A stretch of DNA of 44,789 bases. Source: Pseudomonadota bacterium (GTDB lineage: Bacteria; Pseudomonadota; Gammaproteobacteria; Burkholderiales; Burkholderiaceae_F). The stretch is from assembly GCA_023443095.1 (NCBI GenBank), contig JAEZVV010000015.1:1-44789 (forward strand), given 5' to 3'. The notes beneath the pieces were generated by a model. The model saw only the letters and a list, made by a program, of their open reading frames with translations, was not told where the DNA came from and did no database searches. This document shows, piece after piece, positions 42,403 to 44,789 of the stretch. Position numbers and translations under genes: made by a program. Numbering within the stretch: the stretch's first letter is position 1; each line of letters begins with the position of its first letter.

Positions 42403-42460
42403 GTCAGTCTTGCCTGACATTTTTTGTCAGTTATAACTGACGGTTTTGGTCACTTCTGAC
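42403..42460. promoter_or_regulatory. Phased palindromic array upstream of the pilin promoter (candidate PilR sites)
   Basis: GTCAG-N6-CTGAC occurs twice (42403-42418 and 42426-42441) and a shortened third copy GTCAC-TT-CTGAC follows (42449-42460). The left half-sites start every 23 bp. The array ends 53 bp before a sigma-54-type promoter, a position usual for an enhancer of an NtrC-family activator such as PilR. Confidence 0.65.
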
Positions 42461-42513
42461 GAATCGCGCCCGTGAAAACCCGGAAAATCGCGCCAAACCG
42501 CCCTCCATCAGGC

Positions 42514-42528
42514 TGGCACGTTCCTTGA
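42514..42528 (+). promoter_or_regulatory. Sigma-54 promoter of the pilin gene
   Basis: TGGCACG-TTCC-TTGA matches the -24/-12 consensus (TGGCAC-N5-TTGC) except for the last base. Expected start site near 42540. Pilin genes in related bacteria use sigma-54 with PilS/PilR. Confidence 0.8.
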
Positions 42529-42542
42529 GTGTGTAAAGCCAT

Positions 42543-42558
42543 CCCGGACGCATCCGGG
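42543..42558 (+). ncRNA. Stem-loop at the 5' end of the pilin mRNA
   Basis: CCCGGA, loop CGCA, TCCGGG. It starts about 3 nt after the expected transcription start and ends 14 nt before the AGGAG site (42573-42577). It may protect the abundant pilin mRNA from 5'-end decay; this role is inferred. Confidence 0.45.
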
Positions 42559-42583
42559 CCGACCATCCCCACAGGAGAATTAC

Positions 42584-43078
42584 ATGAAGCGTCAAATCGC
42601 TCGCGTTCAGAAGGGTTTCACCCTGATCGAACTGATGATCGTGGTTGCCATCATCGGCATCCTTGCTGCCATCGCCATTCCGCAGTACCAGGACTACGTG
42701 ACCCGTGCGCGCTGGTCGGACAACCTTTCGGGCGTGGCTGCTCTCAAGACGGCCGTCGCTGAGTGCTTGCAAAATCGCGCCGGTGCCACTGCTGATTGTG
42801 ACTCGGTTGCTGATCTGAACACCAACGGCTTCTGGCCGTCGACGACCGCTCCGACGATCAAGTACCCGGCGGCTTCTAACCCCGTCACGTTGAGCGGCAA
42901 CGGCACGACCGGTAATGGTGGACAGGTCGCGATTGTGCTGGTCGGTGACGCACAGGTCGGTGGTTGTACCGTGACTATTCGTGGCACGATTGGCGATGGC
43001 AACATTCAATGGGTGCCGGGACATACGGCCGCCACCGGTTGCACGCGCGGCTCGACGGGCGTGAACGCCGGCACCTAA
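42584..43078 (+). CDS. pilA: Type IV pilin major subunit (PilA/PilE-like)
   Basis: A 164-residue type IVa pilin. The prepilin leader MKRQIARVQKG is cut before Phe12 (GFTLIELMIVVAIIGILAAI), with Glu at mature position 5. The exposed region has four cysteines, ECLQNRAGATADC and then GGC and TGC near the C-terminus, fitting two disulfides including a C-terminal D-loop. The gene has AGGAG 6 nt upstream, a sigma-54-type promoter with upstream palindromes, and its own terminator. Its codons are visibly less GC-rich than its neighbours (many third-position T/A), as often seen for highly expressed or antigenically variable pilins. Context suggests glycosylation by the convergent gene product. Confidence 0.94.
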   Translation: MKRQIARVQKGFTLIELMIVVAIIGILAAIAIPQYQDYVTRARWSDNLSGVAALKTAVAECLQNRAGATADCDSVADLNTNGFWPSTTAPTIKYPAASNPVTLSGNGTTGNGGQVAIVLVGDAQVGGCTVTIRGTIGDGNIQWVPGHTAATGCTRGSTGVNAGT

Positions 43079-43105
43079 CGGTACCCAACGGCGTCCAATA
43101 GATAA

Positions 43106-43142
43106 CACAGAGGGGCGACTTCGGTCGCCCCTCTGTGCTTTT
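43106..43142 (+). terminator. Strong intrinsic terminator of the pilin gene
   Basis: 14-bp perfect stem CACAGAGGGGCGAC / GTCGCCCCTCTGTG with a UUCG loop, then CTTTT. It lies 27 nt after the stop codon. Confidence 0.95.
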
Positions 43143-43160
43143 GTGACGCGGAGCGCAACC

Positions 43161-44657
43161 TCAACGCGCGGGCAACCCCGAGGTTGGCCAGTGCCGCCAG
43201 TACAGACCCTGTTGCCAGAGTCGGGGGGCAAGCCAAGTCTGTTCGTCGGTGTCTTGGAATGCGTTGATCTCGGTGTTTTGCCTCGGAAAATCCTGGGCGG
43301 CGGTCCAGGCGGTAACTAATGCGGCCAGCGAGATCAAAACGGCAGCCACCGGTAGCCGCATCTGCCATCCTGGGAGGCCCGGCGTGGACATGGTGCCAAT
43401 CACCAAGCCAAACACAATCGCCAAGGCGCTTTGGCTCACCGGCATGATGAAGTTGCCGTCAACCAGTCCGTAGATCATGGCCACCACGGTTGCCATATAG
43501 GCGCCGGCCGCCAGCCAGGCGTTGTCAGCACGGGCGATCAACACCGCACGCCGGCCGCGTACGATCAGCAGGGCCAACGCGACGACCACCAGGCCGAGCC
43601 CCAGCCAGCCGATTTCGGCGAGCCACTGCATCACCCAGTTGTGCGGGTGGGCCGCGCCCAGACGCTCGAGCGCCGCGTAATGCATGGGGCCGATGCCCAG
43701 CCAGGGCTGGGTCAACATCGCCTTCCAGGCGGCAAGCCACAGCGGCCAGCGGCCGCTGGTGTGGTCGAGTTGGCCCAAGTGAGTCGCGTCGGTGGCGGTG
43801 GGCCAGCCCATCGACTGAGGCAGCCATTCGAAACTCGCGAGGTAGAGCAGCAGGCCGAGGGCGAAACTGGCGGTCAGAGCTAAGGCCATTCGCCGGATTC
43901 GGCCCCAGCCGAGCAAGACCCACAGTGCTGGCAGCGCGAGCCCGAAGGAGAAGAAAACCGCCCGTGTTCCCAGTCCCAGGTTGGCGGTCCACAGGCCGAC
44001 CATCAGGGCGAAGGCAGTCATCCGCCAACGTCGTCCGAGCGTGTCGCTGGCGCTGGCTGCTGCTAGCAAGGGGATGAGTAGCGCATACAAGGCCGAAGCA
44101 AAACGCCGGTTGGCAAAGCCGACCGTCAGCGTGTCGAAATCGAGCGGCATGCCGACCGCGATCGCCGAGGCGTAACGCACCGCCATCGCAAATTCCTGCG
44201 TGAAAGCAATGGCGATGGCACCCAGCAACACGCCGCGCGCCGCCATCGACGATGCGATCCGAACCCATACCGCAAACAGCATCGCGAGGCCGAACAGACC
44301 CAGGAAAAGGCCAATCTCCAGCGCTGCCATGGCAGGGAATCGGGAGCGAAAAGTCGACAGAGAAGCGACGGCTAGGATGCCCCAGACGGGCCAAACCAAC
44401 CCCGGCACTTGAGATCGCACCGTTGGTATCGCCATCAGCGCTGCAAGAGTCAGTGCAGTGACCGCGAGCAGCACGGTCTGAATCAGGCGCTGCTCGTCGT
44501 GCCAGCTGGCGTCGAAGCCGAAACCGGTCGAGGTTCCAAAAACAAAGTAGATCAGCCAAAGCCCGGCGGTGACGGCGATCAGCAGGGCGGGCCTGGCGTA
44601 GGGGCTGCTGTCAGCGGAAGTGGTGCGAATCATGGGTATCGAGGCGCGAAGGGCCAT
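43161..44657 (-). CDS. O-antigen ligase/PglL-like membrane glycosyltransferase
   Basis: A 498-residue protein with about 11-12 hydrophobic helices and a large loop containing SGRWPLWLAAWKAMLTQPWLGIGPMHY and AHPHNWVMQWLAEIGWLGLGL. That His-Pro-His-Asn segment and GIGP are hallmarks of the Wzy/WaaL/PglL superfamily, which moves lipid-linked glycans to lipid A or to proteins. Its position, convergent with the pilin gene, points to a pilin O-oligosaccharyltransferase (PglL/TfpO-like). WaaL-type O-antigen ligation is the alternative. The start MALRASIP is 54 nt after the mnmA stop; MIRTTSADS (44633) is another possible start. Confidence 0.85.
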   Translation of the reverse strand: MALRASIPMIRTTSADSSPYARPALLIAVTAGLWLIYFVFGTSTGFGFDASWHDEQRLIQTVLLAVTALTLAALMAIPTVRSQVPGLVWPVWGILAVASLSTFRSRFPAMAALEIGLFLGLFGLAMLFAVWVRIASSMAARGVLLGAIAIAFTQEFAMAVRYASAIAVGMPLDFDTLTVGFANRRFASALYALLIPLLAAASASDTLGRRWRMTAFALMVGLWTANLGLGTRAVFFSFGLALPALWVLLGWGRIRRMALALTASFALGLLLYLASFEWLPQSMGWPTATDATHLGQLDHTSGRWPLWLAAWKAMLTQPWLGIGPMHYAALERLGAAHPHNWVMQWLAEIGWLGLGLVVVALALLIVRGRRAVLIARADNAWLAAGAYMATVVAMIYGLVDGNFIMPVSQSALAIVFGLVIGTMSTPGLPGWQMRLPVAAVLISLAALVTAWTAAQDFPRQNTEINAFQDTDEQTWLAPRLWQQGLYWRHWPTSGLPAR

Positions 44658-44711
44658 CGAGCAGTCTGGCGGCAGTTGCGCGGACCGGCTATGCCGGGAA
44701 TCGGGATGGAC

Positions 44712-44789
44712 TCAGCGCTCCTGGGCATCGACTGCCTCGATGATCCCTCCCCCCAAACACACCTCGCCGTCATACAGCACCGCGCTCTG
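44712..44789 (-). CDS. mnmA: tRNA 2-thiouridylase MnmA, C-terminal end (partial)
   Basis: Only the last 25 codons and the TGA are in the window. They read SAVLYDGEVCLGGGIIEAVD followed by AQER, matching the conserved C-terminus of MnmA (QS-V-Y-G--CLGGGII). MnmA thiolates the wobble uridine of tRNA-Lys, -Glu and -Gln. The rest of the gene lies beyond the window edge. It is co-directional with the PglL-like gene. Confidence 0.85.
   Translation of the reverse strand, partial: QSAVLYDGEVCLGGGIIEAVDAQER

Overview
This is a gap-free piece of a GC-rich Gram-negative chromosome, about two thirds G+C by eye. The gene set fits a betaproteobacterium, probably Rhodocyclales or Burkholderiales: LexA-controlled recA-recX followed by sucCD, a sigma-54-type type IV pilin promoter, an APS-reductase-type sulfate pathway with a DUF934 protein, a TctD/TctE-like two-component pair and metNIQ. 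The genus call is inference. I see no insertion sequence, prophage, CRISPR array or rRNA.

Layout. 1-5.6 kb: an MscS-family channel, a succinate-semialdehyde dehydrogenase, a 2OG-Fe(II) oxygenase and a small secreted protein of unknown function built from two similar modules. 5.7-11 kb (minus): the sulfate import operon sbp-cysT-cysW-cysA-rhodanese-cysB. 11.1-15.4 kb: a tetR-led ABC exporter set (membrane fusion lipoprotein, ATPase, permease) and dsbB. 15.4-20 kb (minus): metNIQ methionine importer, and a second sulfate-binding protein gene overlapping a gene for a degenerate EAL-domain protein. 20.1-26.2 kb (plus): the tightly packed reductive sulfate operon cysI-DUF934-cysH-cysD-cysN-cobA. 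26.2-32.5 kb: a minus-strand operon (omega-aminotransferase, mmsA, dadX, dadA) with a divergent LysR gene. 32.7-35.4 kb: two tRNA-Lys genes and a two-component system. 35.5-39.9 kb: recA-recX, a 0.7-kb stretch without a credible gene, and sucCD. 40-44.8 kb: terC, a PP2C phosphatase, an FHA protein, a type IV pilin with a well-marked control region, an O-antigen-ligase/PglL-like protein and the 3' end of mnmA.

How genes work together. About 17 genes from 5.7 to 26.2 kb serve sulfur: periplasmic capture and import of sulfate, ATP sulfurylase (CysDN), APS reductase (CysH), sirohaem sulfite reductase (CysI), the first sirohaem-branch methyltransferase (CobA/SUMT), methionine import, and the regulator CysB. 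The 26-31.5 kb operon reads as a closed cycle. Beta-alanine (or a similar omega-amino acid) is transaminated with pyruvate. MmsA turns the semialdehyde into acetyl-CoA or propionyl-CoA. The L-alanine formed is racemised by DadX and oxidised by DadA back to pyruvate and ammonia.

The least explained items are the Sbp-EAL gene pair, the complete pyruvate-recycling operon, the 23-bp-phased palindromes before the pilin promoter, a motif shared by three sulfur promoters, and the secreted two-module protein behind a perfect palindrome.
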